In this document: in pieces, positions 16,575-24,540 of the stretch
Layout: every line of letters starts with the position of its first letter
Numbering within the stretch: position 1 is the first letter of the stretch
Source: an uncultured Clostridia bacterium
GTDB lineage: Bacteria; Bacillota; Clostridia; Oscillospirales; Ruminococcaceae
DNA length: 64,000 bases
Reading direction: 5' to 3'
NCBI GenBank assembly: GCA_947627985.1
Contig: CANQYD010000002.1
Location: 78,749-142,748 of the forward strand
The notes under the pieces: model-generated
The model's database searches: none
What the model saw: the letters and a program-made list of their open reading frames with translations, nothing else
Told to the model about the DNA's origin: nothing
Program-made: the position numbers and the translations under genes

Positions 16575-18777
16575 CGTTTCCTCCGAAGCTCTCCTCGATC
16601 AGCATCTCCTTAAGGCAGGTGTATCTGTTCATTTTGCGGTTATTTGAGACCATGAATTCCAGCCTTCGCACCGAGCCCACGATCACCAAAAGCTTTTTTG
16701 CCCTCGTGACGGCTGTGTAGAGAAGGTTTCGGAAGTAGAGTTTATCATATCCTCCCAGAATCGGAAGGACGACGGCGTCAAATTCCGAACCCTGACTTTT
16801 GTGGACCGTTGCGGCATATGCAAGCTCTAAATTATCGAGCATAGCAGAGTTGTAGGCGGCAAGCCTTCCGTCGAAGTCGATCTCGATATCCCCCAAAATG
16901 CGGTTTAAGCGGGTTATCACGCCGATGTCGCCGTTGAAGATTCCGTGCCCCTTTTCGCCGTCTTTTTTCCACTCGATGTCGTAGTCGTTTTTGGTCTGCA
17001 TGACCTTGTCGCCGGTTCTGAATGTGTATAAAAACGTCTTTATCTCCGACTTGTCGCGGGTTTTGGGGTTGAGTTCCTCCTGCAAACGGCGGTTTAGCTC
17101 AACCGTTCCGAGAGGACCTTTTCTCGTGGGAGACAGCACCTGAATGTCGCTTATCGGGTCAAGCCCGTAAGCCTTCGGGAGACGTACCGTCAGAAGGTCC
17201 ACGGTAAGCTGCGCCGCGGCGTCAAATTCAAGGCTTTGGAGGAAAAAGAAGTCCTTGGAGTTGTCGAGCACAGGCATCTCGCCTTTGACGATCTTGTGAG
17301 CATTCGTGACGATGGCTGACTGCTCAGCCTGCCGGAAAATCTCGGTCAGAGAGATTACGGGTAAAGTCCCCGAGGCGATCAGATCATGTAAAACATTACC
17401 TGCTCCTACCGACGGCAGCTGGTCGCTGTCGCCCACCATTATCAGCTTGCAGTCTATCGGCAAAGCCCGCAAAAGGGCTTCAAACAGCAGGACATCCACC
17501 ATCGACATCTCATCGATGATGACGGCGTCGCACTCCAAAAGGTTGTCCTCGTTGTGATCAAAGGCTATGTAATCGGTCCCGGCTTTCACGCCCAAAAGGC
17601 GGTGGATTGTCTTTGCCTCCCTGCCCGTAAGATCGGAAGCGCGCTTTGCCGCACGACCCGTCGGCGCGCAGACAAGGGGCTTTATCCCCTGCTGCTCAAA
17701 GAGGGAGATGATGGCGTTTAAGGTCGTGGTCTTGCCGGTGCCGGGTCCTCCGGTCAGGACCATGAAGCCCTTTGATAGGGCTGTATTTATCGCTTCGCGC
17801 TGCTTTTCGGCGTAGCTGATGTTGTTTTCCTGCTCGGCGATGTCGATGACGTCGTCGTAATTTATCCTCGTGTCGTAGGAGAGACTGTTCATGATGGCGA
17901 GACGGTTTGCGATGTATCGCTCAGCCAAATAATAATCCCGAAGGGAGACAAAGGGTCTGCCGTTTTTTAAAAATACGCAGAGATTTTCCTCCTCGGTCTC
18001 CTTCTCGATCGCGGCTCTTACGTCGTCGGGAGAAATCTTCAAAAGCTTTACTCCCATCTCCAAAAGCTTGTCCTGCGGCAGACATGTGTGCCCAGCCGAC
18101 GCGTTTTCCTCAAGGACATATTTTAAGCCCGCGGCAAGGCGGAATATGCTCTCGGGGTCCACGCCTTTTTGATATGCAAGCTCCTCGGCTTTCATGAAAG
18201 GAAGTTCGATTCCGGTTGAACACAGAATATAGGGGTTTTTCTCGATTAAATTGAGCGCTTCGGTACCGTATTTTTTCCACGCCCTCACGCCGTACAGCGA
18301 CGGGATCTGAGCGTTCGTAAAATAGGAAAGAAGCGTGCGAAAATCCATCACCCGCTCAAATTCCTCGGAATAGCTCTTTGCTTTTGCAAGAGTTATCCCC
18401 TCGATCTCGGTCAGGCGCTGGGGCTCGGTCTCAAGTATCTCAAGCGTCTTGTCGCCGAATTTTTCAACTAATTTTTTTGCTAAGACGGGACCGATCCCCT
18501 TGACGACCCCGCCCGCAAGATATCTTTGTATCGCGGAAGCCTCGGCGGGAAGGGTCCTTATGCATAAATCCGCCTTAAACTGCTCGCCGAATTTAGGGTG
18601 GGTCATGAATACCCCGGTGAGCTCCAAATCCTCGCCTTCTTCGACGTTTCCGAGCTCGCCTACGACATTTAAAGGCGAGCCCTCGTAATCCAAGACGATG
18701 ACCCCGAATCCGTTGTCGTCATTCCGATAGGTCACGCTGTCTACCGTGCCCCTGATCGTCGCTCTCTCGTTTGAAAT
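16558..18777 (-). CDS. recD2: RecD2-type ATP-dependent 5'-3' DNA helicase, probable AUU start
   Basis: 739 residues from the proposed start. Features in order: N-terminal OB-like part, tandem HhH segment (GGVVKGIGPVLAKKLVEKFG and LTEIEGITLAKAKSY), Walker A LTGGPGTGKTTT, DEMSMVD (Walker B), VGDSDQLPSVGAG, and the C-terminal AATVHKSQGSEFD and YTAVTRAKKLL motifs. RecD2 acts without RecBC in DNA repair. Start choice: the GTG at 18735 would cut the conserved GTVDSVTYRNDDNGF segment. An in-frame ATT (18775-18777) lies 8 nt after a strong GGAGGG (18786-18791), and no ATG, GTG or TTG is in frame there. The start lies inside the 3' end of the upstream gene. Confidence 0.92.
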   Translation of the reverse strand: MSNERATIRGTVDSVTYRNDDNGFGVIVLDYEGSPLNVVGELGNVEEGEDLELTGVFMTHPKFGEQFKADLCIRTLPAEASAIQRYLAGGVVKGIGPVLAKKLVEKFGDKTLEILETEPQRLTEIEGITLAKAKSYSEEFERVMDFRTLLSYFTNAQIPSLYGVRAWKKYGTEALNLIEKNPYILCSTGIELPFMKAEELAYQKGVDPESIFRLAAGLKYVLEENASAGHTCLPQDKLLEMGVKLLKISPDDVRAAIEKETEEENLCVFLKNGRPFVSLRDYYLAERYIANRLAIMNSLSYDTRINYDDVIDIAEQENNISYAEKQREAINTALSKGFMVLTGGPGTGKTTTLNAIISLFEQQGIKPLVCAPTGRAAKRASDLTGREAKTIHRLLGVKAGTDYIAFDHNEDNLLECDAVIIDEMSMVDVLLFEALLRALPIDCKLIMVGDSDQLPSVGAGNVLHDLIASGTLPVISLTEIFRQAEQSAIVTNAHKIVKGEMPVLDNSKDFFFLQSLEFDAAAQLTVDLLTVRLPKAYGLDPISDIQVLSPTRKGPLGTVELNRRLQEELNPKTRDKSEIKTFLYTFRTGDKVMQTKNDYDIEWKKDGEKGHGIFNGDIGVITRLNRILGDIEIDFDGRLAAYNSAMLDNLELAYAATVHKSQGSEFDAVVLPILGGYDKLYFRNLLYTAVTRAKKLLVIVGSVRRLEFMVSNNRKMNRYTCLKEMLIEESFGGNDGQGS

Positions 18778-19084
18778 TGCACCCGCCCTCCGTTTCTATG
18801 ATAAACTCGGCTCCGAGCTTCTTTGACAGCTCGTAAAGCCATCTTTCGCTCTCATTGGTGCCGATATTATCAACAATCGTTAAATTCAGATCAAACCGCG
18901 AAAAAGCCCGCAGAGCCCTATCCAAAACATACTCGAAGCAATCGCAGTCTTCGTCGTAGTAAAGCCTTAAATCAGCTTTGGGTTTAGGGCGATCCCCTTC
19001 CGTAAAAGAGACCGCAAACCTTATCGCGGCTATCAATAAAGCCGTGGAAATTATTAAAATTGCTGCAAAAATGATGTCCGGCAT
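18719..19084 (-). CDS. Small membrane-anchored protein of unknown function
   Basis: 121 residues from ATG 19084, which follows GGGAGGCGGGAAC; an upstream in-frame start lacks this site. One N-terminal membrane helix (IIFAAILIISTALLIAAI) is followed by an acidic-basic soluble part with LRLYYDEDCDCFEYVLDRAL and SERWLYELSKKLGAEFIIE. I do not recognise the family. Its last 59 nt overlap the proposed recD2 start, so it probably is the first gene of a unit with recD2, comFC and mreB and may couple recD2 translation. Confidence 0.7.
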   Translation of the reverse strand: MPDIIFAAILIISTALLIAAIRFAVSFTEGDRPKPKADLRLYYDEDCDCFEYVLDRALRAFSRFDLNLTIVDNIGTNESERWLYELSKKLGAEFIIETEGGCNFKRESDDQGHGRQRDLSE

Positions 19085-19140
19085 GTTCCCGCCTCCCGAT
19101 ACAGAATATGCGAAAGTCAGCCGGACGGTCACTTTATTCT

Positions 19141-19169
19141 ATTTTAGCACATATCCTTTAAAAAGGCAA
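19141..19169 (-). promoter_or_regulatory. Promoter of the small protein-recD2-comFC-mreB unit
   Basis: Minus strand TTGCCT (19164-19169), 17-bp spacer, TAAAAT (19141-19146), with extended -10 element TGTG. A purine-rich repeat tract (19183-19213) lies just upstream. Confidence 0.7.
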
Positions 19170-19215
19170 GACCCCGTCAGAATGCAGAGGTCGGAAATCA
19201 GAAGTCGGAGGCGGG

Positions 19216-20472
19216 TCAGCCTGAGTATGTGGCGGAAAATTTTACTTCGGGTGATGATAAAATATCGCTCAGATCAAGACTTGGGTCGGTGTATTTCAGA
19301 TTTTCATCGGTTGAATAGATGACGAAGGTGCCCGAGCCTGAGAGGGATTTTGCTTCTGCTTCCGGGAAAGTTTGGGCGGTGTAGATCGGGAGAAGATCAA
19401 GCAAAACTTCCGCGCAGGTTTTTGTATCGGAGTAGCCGACAAGATCCTTAGAAGACGTATGCGGCAGACCGTCCGAAGTGCTTAAATAGGGCGTTCTCAT
19501 GCTTCCGCTTAAATATCGGTACCCAAAACTGTCATCGGCTGAAAGCATGTAGCCGCGGAGATAGACGACGCTCCTCTGCGATTTGTAATTCATGACCGCA
19601 GCCGGGTAGACCGTGCCGCCAAGGTTTTTATAGACCGTGAATGATAGGTTGTCTGAGCCCAATGATCGCGAAAAGCCGTCCTTACTTGAGATCACGCCGT
19701 GCGTAAAGCCCGCGTCGGTGACGGTTTTGGCGAGGTAATCGGCGATAAAGGCGTTTTTCAGATGATAAAAATCAATATAATTCCCGAGCTCCTGAGAAGC
19801 CATGAAGTCAGAATACTCTTTTGAGACCTCGAGCCGGATTTTGTAGCCGCCAAGAAGCTTTATATCGACGCTTTCGGGGTCGCGTGCATATCCCGAAATC
19901 TCGACAAAAAGTTCCTTAAGATCGGGGTTCGTCACGGGATCGAAGGCGAGAGCGTCGTCGTCGGTAGAGGCGGTGAAAATTCCGTTATAAATTTCATACG
20001 CGGGCCCCAAAAAGACCGATCGGTCGCCCGAGGCTTTTATCTCGGAAAATGCCTCGTAAAGAGCCGGATCGACCGGGATATCGGTGTTTACGGCATGATT
20101 TATCGCATAGACATTATTCACCGAATCGAAACTTTCCGAGGCGTTAAAGAGCTCATACGCGGTCTTGCATGCGCCGGAATAAATTGAGGTCAGCTCGCGC
20201 TTTTCCTTGCTCACCGAGCCGTCGCGCCCGAGGTCGTACATGAAGGTGAAGTCGGTCGAGCAGGTGATCCCGTCTGCCGAGAGGGTGCCGATCTCACGCC
20301 AGCCCGACGATCCCGTGAAAAATTGCGAGACCGAATAGGCAAGCGCCGAAGCGCCCGCAACGAGGAATACGGCAGCCAGAACAAGCCTCAGTACGATATG
20401 CCTGTCGCTTAGTTCGACCTTTTCCACAGGTGCAGGACCCTTCGGCGCAAACGATCTTACTCTGCGTGCCAC
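19216..20472 (-). CDS. Membrane-anchored ApbE-like protein
   Basis: 418 residues, starting at GTG 20472 one base after the oppF stop. A positively charged N-terminus (ARRVRSFAPKG) and one helix (VLRLVLAAVFLVAGASALAYSV) predict a membrane anchor with the bulk outside. The layout of the outer domain (NNVYAINHA, GPAYEIYNGIF, LKNAFIADYLAK-TVTDAGF, then a Ser/Gly-rich turn) resembles FAD:protein FMN transferases (ApbE), but the FAD- and metal-binding signatures are not convincing. This is a topology-based guess. It is the last gene of the opp operon, so a role in peptide uptake or an unrelated hitchhiker are both possible. Confidence 0.5.
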   Translation of the reverse strand: MARRVRSFAPKGPAPVEKVELSDRHIVLRLVLAAVFLVAGASALAYSVSQFFTGSSGWREIGTLSADGITCSTDFTFMYDLGRDGSVSKEKRELTSIYSGACKTAYELFNASESFDSVNNVYAINHAVNTDIPVDPALYEAFSEIKASGDRSVFLGPAYEIYNGIFTASTDDDALAFDPVTNPDLKELFVEISGYARDPESVDIKLLGGYKIRLEVSKEYSDFMASQELGNYIDFYHLKNAFIADYLAKTVTDAGFTHGVISSKDGFSRSLGSDNLSFTVYKNLGGTVYPAAVMNYKSQRSVVYLRGYMLSADDSFGYRYLSGSMRTPYLSTSDGLPHTSSKDLVGYSDTKTCAEVLLDLLPIYTAQTFPEAEAKSLSGSGTFVIYSTDENLKYTDPSLDLSDILSSPEVKFSATYSG

Positions 20473-20473
20473 G

Positions 20474-21766
20474 CTACAGCACCGCCAAGATCAGCAGCAG
20501 CACGAACAGCACGAGTATCACACCAAGTGTGATGAAGCCCGCGATCGCGCCCTTTCTGCACGCCTTGTAGTTGCGAAGGTGGTTGAATTTTTTGAATATC
20601 AGCCCCGCGATGATTCCCAAAACCGGCAGCAGAAATGCCAGCACGGTGTAAAGCTTTGAACCTGTATCGTGAACGGGAGCCTTGAGGAATTGTGCCTCAG
20701 CAGCGGCTTCCGAGGCGTCTTCGCTCGCCTTGGCGCCCTTGAGTTTTGAGGGGTCATGTGTAATGGTGATCGCCTTTACAGGCTCGCCCTTCTCGCGGAT
20801 AGCCTTTGCCTCCTCGATTTCCTTCTTGTTGCCGTAGACCCAGTGATCGTGACCGATGTTGACAAGCTCCGGTTTATCGACGGAGTAGTCGTGTATCGAC
20901 GGGTCGTAGGTATATAAAATCTTGTTCTTCTCAAGAAGCGGGTCGGGGATCGGTATCGCGGAGATCAGGGAGTGGGTGTAAGGGTGAAGCGGGAAGTTGA
21001 AGAGCTCCTCAGCCTCGGCAATCTCGACAATTCGACCTTTGTAGATAACGCCTATGCGGTCGGAGATGAATCTTACGACCGAAAGATCATGCGCGATGAA
21101 GAGATATGTCAGATTTTTCTCGCGCTGGAATTTTTTCATCAGGTTTAAAACCTGCGCTCTGACCGATACGTCAAGAGCGGAAATCGGCTCGTCGGCGACG
21201 ACAAGCTCGGGCTCCATGACCATCGCCCTCGCGATACCTATTCTCTGACGCTGACCGCCGGAGAATTCATGAGGGTAGCGGGTGAGGTGCTCGGGCAGAA
21301 GTCCTACCGCTTCGATCATCGACTCGACCTTGTGGACCCTGTCAGCCTCGTTTTCAAAGAGGTGGAAGTTATAAAGACCCTCGGAGATGATATAATCGAC
21401 CGTGGCGCGCTCATTTAAGGAAGCGGCGGGATCCTGGAATACCATCTGGATATTTCTTATGACCTCGCGGTCCAAAGCATGGGATATCTTACCGGAAATC
21501 TTGGTGCCGCGGTAGATGATCTCGCCGCCTGCCAGAGGATTTACCCTGATGACCGCACGACCGATGGTTGTCTTGCCGGAGCCGGATTCGCCGACGAGGG
21601 AGAATGTCTCGCCCTTGTAGATGTCGAAGGAAGCGTCCTGAACCGCTTTTACGGCGCTGTCGCCCTTGCCGAAGGTTATGTCTACGTTTCTGAGCGAAAG
21701 CAGAATTTCTCTGCCGTTTTCGTCAACGGCGCATTCGCCTAAAAGATTCTTTTTTTCGTTAGCCAA
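20474..21766 (-). CDS. oppF: Oligopeptide ABC transporter ATPase OppF with C-terminal membrane tail
   Basis: 430 residues, TTG start at 21766 behind GGAGGCGGACAGAA. Walker [10 protein letters not shown] (59-67), Q-loop [13 protein letters not shown], signature [14 protein letters not shown], Walker [13 protein letters not shown] and the oligopeptide-specific C-terminal [16 protein letters not shown] region are normal. Unusual: after a linker rich in Ala/Glu (about 330-365) the protein ends in two predicted membrane helices ([19 protein letters not shown] and [20 protein letters not shown]). Usual OppF proteins (about 310-330 residues) stop before this. It drives transport together with OppD. 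Confidence 0.95.
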   Translation of the reverse strand: MANEKKNLLGECAVDENGREILLSLRNVDITFGKGDSAVKAVQDASFDIYKGETFSLVGESGSGKTTIGRAVIRVNPLAGGEIIYRGTKISGKISHALDREVIRNIQMVFQDPAASLNERATVDYIISEGLYNFHLFENEADRVHKVESMIEAVGLLPEHLTRYPHEFSGGQRQRIGIARAMVMEPELVVADEPISALDVSVRAQVLNLMKKFQREKNLTYLFIAHDLSVVRFISDRIGVIYKGRIVEIAEAEELFNFPLHPYTHSLISAIPIPDPLLEKNKILYTYDPSIHDYSVDKPELVNIGHDHWVYGNKKEIEEAKAIREKGEPVKAITITHDPSKLKGAKASEDASEAAAEAQFLKAPVHDTGSKLYTVLAFLLPVLGIIAGLIFKKFNHLRNYKACRKGAIAGFITLGVILVLFVLLLILAVL

Positions 21767-21781
21767 TTCTGTCCGCCTCCT

Positions 21782-23539
21782 TTATATTTCCTCGATGTTG
21801 TACGCCGAGAGAATCTTCTCGTGGATATCCCGTATTCCCTCCGGCTTTTCGATGGCGGGAGAGCGGGGGTCCAAGAGCCATGTCTTTGCGCTGTGGGTCT
21901 CGGTGATCTTAAACATCGGAGGCTCCTCTAAGGTGTCGATCCTGAGGCAATAGGGATTTCTCGGGGCAAAGGCGTCGCCGGTGATCTGATTGTAAAGAGA
22001 CGGCGGCGTGCCGGTGATGGAATAGAGCTTCTGATCGCTCTTCGCAAGCTGGGGAAGGGAGGACAGAAGCGCCCATGTGTAGGGATGACGGGGATCGTAG
22101 AATACCTCTTCGACGGTGCCGAGCTCAACTATCTGACCCGCGTACAAAACGGCGACGCGGTCCGCAATATTTGCGACGACGCCGAGGTCGTGGGTGATGA
22201 ATACGATGGTGTAGTTAAATTCCTTCTGGAGGTCCTTTATAAGCTGCAAAATCTGAGCCTGGATCGTGACGTCAAGAGCGGTGGTGGGCTCGTCGCATAT
22301 AAGGATTTTCGGCTGGCAGGAAAGGGCGATCGCGATGACGATCCTCTGTCTCATACCTCCCGAATACTGGAAGGGATAGTCGTCGAACCTGAGCTCCGGC
22401 TTGGGTATTCCGACCTTGTGCATGAGCTCAATAGCGCGCTTTCTCGCCTCCGCTTCACCGCAGCCTTGGTGCTTCATGATGATGGAGGTGATCTGCTTGC
22501 CGATGGTGATGATCGGGTTTAAAGAAGTCATCGGGTCTTGGAAAACGGTGGCGATCCGGCGACCTCTTATCTGCATCCAGTCCTTAGCGTACTTTACGTT
22601 TGCGAGGTTTAGAATGCAGGTGCCGTGGAGCATTTCGGGGGTCTCGTCGAGATACTGTACCCTGAATACGACTTCGTCAAAGACGTTGTTCTTGGCGTCT
22701 TCGTCATTTAAGTCGACGCCCATAGCCATCGCCTTTTTGAGGGCTTTTAAGAGCCCGAAGATAAACTTCACCCTGCTGATAAAGCCGTAGCGACCGACCG
22801 AGAGGTAAATCTCCTTTGCGATGATCTCGTTTCTCTTCGAGGTCTCGGGGGTGATCTCTTTTTTGATAAGCTCTGCGCGCTTTGCGTTCAGTTCGGACTT
22901 TTTCTTTTCATATTCCGCAAGATATGCGGCGTCCTTTGCGGCTTCAGCTTTTTTGACCTTCTCCTCAGCCTTTTTCTTGTCCTCGAGGGCTTTGATTTTC
23001 TGGTCATAGTCCTTGATTTTGGCTGACGCGTCCTTGATCTTGTCCTTTTCATGCTTCGGATCGAAGGTCTGCTTGAGGTTGAAGAGGTTTGTGCGCTCGT
23101 GGTTGAGATCGGCTATCTCCTTATTTATCTTAGAGAGCTCCTCCTCCCCTACCGTTGCGCGCTCTTTTTTCTCGGCTTCGAGCTTGATAAGTTCACGGTA
23201 TTCCCCCGCGCCGAATTCGAGCTTTGAATTCTGATCGAGCTTCTTTTTGGAGTAGTTGATCAGGAAGTTTGCGACGGGATTGAGCTTGACCTTGGTGTCC
23301 GCAAGCTCGTCGTCGCTGAATATGATGGAGCCGTTTGAGATGAAGCCGTTTGAATCGAGCATGCCCGCAAAGGTCTTGGTAAAGACGGATTTGCCGGAAC
23401 CCGATTCTCCGACGATCGCTATCGACTCGTTTTCGTAGATGTCAAGGGAAATGCCTCTTATCGCGGTCAGAATTCTTCCGCGGACGCGGAATTTGACAGC
23501 GAGGTCCTTGATCGAAAGTAGTACCTTTTTATCTTCCAT
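21782..23539 (-). CDS. oppD: Oligopeptide ABC transporter ATPase OppD with large coiled-coil insertion
   Basis: 585 residues instead of about 340. Walker A GESGSGKS is at 44-51, but the Q-loop (TVFQDPMTSLNP) only at about 331-342. The roughly 230 residues between them are Lys/Glu/Ala-rich and predicted helical coiled coil (for example LSKINKEIADLNHERTNL and IKDYDQKIKALEDKKKAEE). The remaining parts are canonical: QYSGGMRQRIVIAIAL signature, LICDEPTTALDV Walker B and the C-terminal DPRHPYTWALLSSLP plus CLRI cysteine region. The ATPase hydrolyses ATP to drive peptide import; the insertion has no known function here. Confidence 0.95.
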   Translation of the reverse strand: MEDKKVLLSIKDLAVKFRVRGRILTAIRGISLDIYENESIAIVGESGSGKSVFTKTFAGMLDSNGFISNGSIIFSDDELADTKVKLNPVANFLINYSKKKLDQNSKLEFGAGEYRELIKLEAEKKERATVGEEELSKINKEIADLNHERTNLFNLKQTFDPKHEKDKIKDASAKIKDYDQKIKALEDKKKAEEKVKKAEAAKDAAYLAEYEKKKSELNAKRAELIKKEITPETSKRNEIIAKEIYLSVGRYGFISRVKFIFGLLKALKKAMAMGVDLNDEDAKNNVFDEVVFRVQYLDETPEMLHGTCILNLANVKYAKDWMQIRGRRIATVFQDPMTSLNPIITIGKQITSIIMKHQGCGEAEARKRAIELMHKVGIPKPELRFDDYPFQYSGGMRQRIVIAIALSCQPKILICDEPTTALDVTIQAQILQLIKDLQKEFNYTIVFITHDLGVVANIADRVAVLYAGQIVELGTVEEVFYDPRHPYTWALLSSLPQLAKSDQKLYSITGTPPSLYNQITGDAFAPRNPYCLRIDTLEEPPMFKITETHSAKTWLLDPRSPAIEKPEGIRDIHEKILSAYNIEEI

Positions 23540-23551
23540 GTCGCTGCCTCC

Positions 23552-24535
23552 TTACATATGCGTTCTCGGGTCGGAAGCGTCGCCAAGATTCTGACCGACC
23601 ACATAGAGAACGACGGCGATGACGGAGGCTATCGCAACAGGGCTCCAGAACTCCATCTCCCAGCCGGGCGTTACCATCGCGCCCTCGGCGGCGTAGATAA
23701 GGCGTCCCAAGGACATGTCGGACATGCCCATGCCGATGTAAGCGAGGAAGACCTCGGTGGAAATGTAGCTCGGAAGCTCGGTGGCGAGCATCGTCACAAT
23801 TACGGAAGTCATGAAGGGAAGAATGTTTTTCATCGCGATCTTGATCGTCGAAGTCCCTAAGCACCGGGAGGCAAGGTTATATTCGCGGTCGCGGATTATG
23901 ACGACCTGCGTCCTGATGAAGTATGCAATACCAAGCCAGCCGATGACGGTCAGCGCGAAGACCATCGTCCAGAAAGTAGGAGAGAAGAGCATCGCGAGGA
24001 CCGAGATAAGAAGGATCGACGGGACGTTGCCGACGATGTTATAGACCTCGGTCATGAACATATCGACCCTCTTCGAGAAGCCCCAGACGGCTCCCACCAA
24101 AACGCCTACCGTCATGTTGATGGCGGCGCAGATGAACGCCAAACTGATCGAAATCTTCGAGCCGTACCAGATGGAGTCGAAGGTCGATTCGCCCGAGGCG
24201 CCGGTGCCGAGTATCCAGTGGATATTCTTGCCGAAATAGTTCATCGCGGCAGACGGACCCAAGTGCTTGGAGCTTGAGTCAAGAAGGTTCACATAGGGGT
24301 TGACGTCGGGATCGTAGTGAATGATCGCCGGATAGACATAGGCGAAAACGATGATGAAAACAAGCAAGAGAAGGATTATGATGTTGATCTTCTTGCGGAA
24401 GAAAACTCTGAAGACAGAGCGCCAGTAGGAATAACGGGGAGCGGTTATCTTCTCGGATTCGAGATCGTTGTGATCGACGGGCGCAAAGAGCTCTTCGTCG
24501 GTCATGTTGTATTTTAAATTCAGTTCGTTGTCCAT
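23552..24535 (-). CDS. oppC: Oligopeptide ABC transporter permease OppC
   Basis: 327 residues from ATG 24535, chosen over an upstream GTG (24544) because GAGGTG lies 6 nt before it. Six membrane helices, the first at about 35-57 (INIIILLLLVFIIVFAYVYPAI). The cytoplasmic EAA-like loop reads YNLASRCLGTSTIKIAMKNILP. The stop precedes oppD by 12 bp. Together with OppB it forms the membrane channel. Confidence 0.95.
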   Translation of the reverse strand: MDNELNLKYNMTDEELFAPVDHNDLESEKITAPRYSYWRSVFRVFFRKKINIIILLLLVFIIVFAYVYPAIIHYDPDVNPYVNLLDSSSKHLGPSAAMNYFGKNIHWILGTGASGESTFDSIWYGSKISISLAFICAAINMTVGVLVGAVWGFSKRVDMFMTEVYNIVGNVPSILLISVLAMLFSPTFWTMVFALTVIGWLGIAYFIRTQVVIIRDREYNLASRCLGTSTIKIAMKNILPFMTSVIVTMLATELPSYISTEVFLAYIGMGMSDMSLGRLIYAAEGAMVTPGWEMEFWSPVAIASVIAVVLYVVGQNLGDASDPRTHM

Positions 24536-24540
24536 TATGC

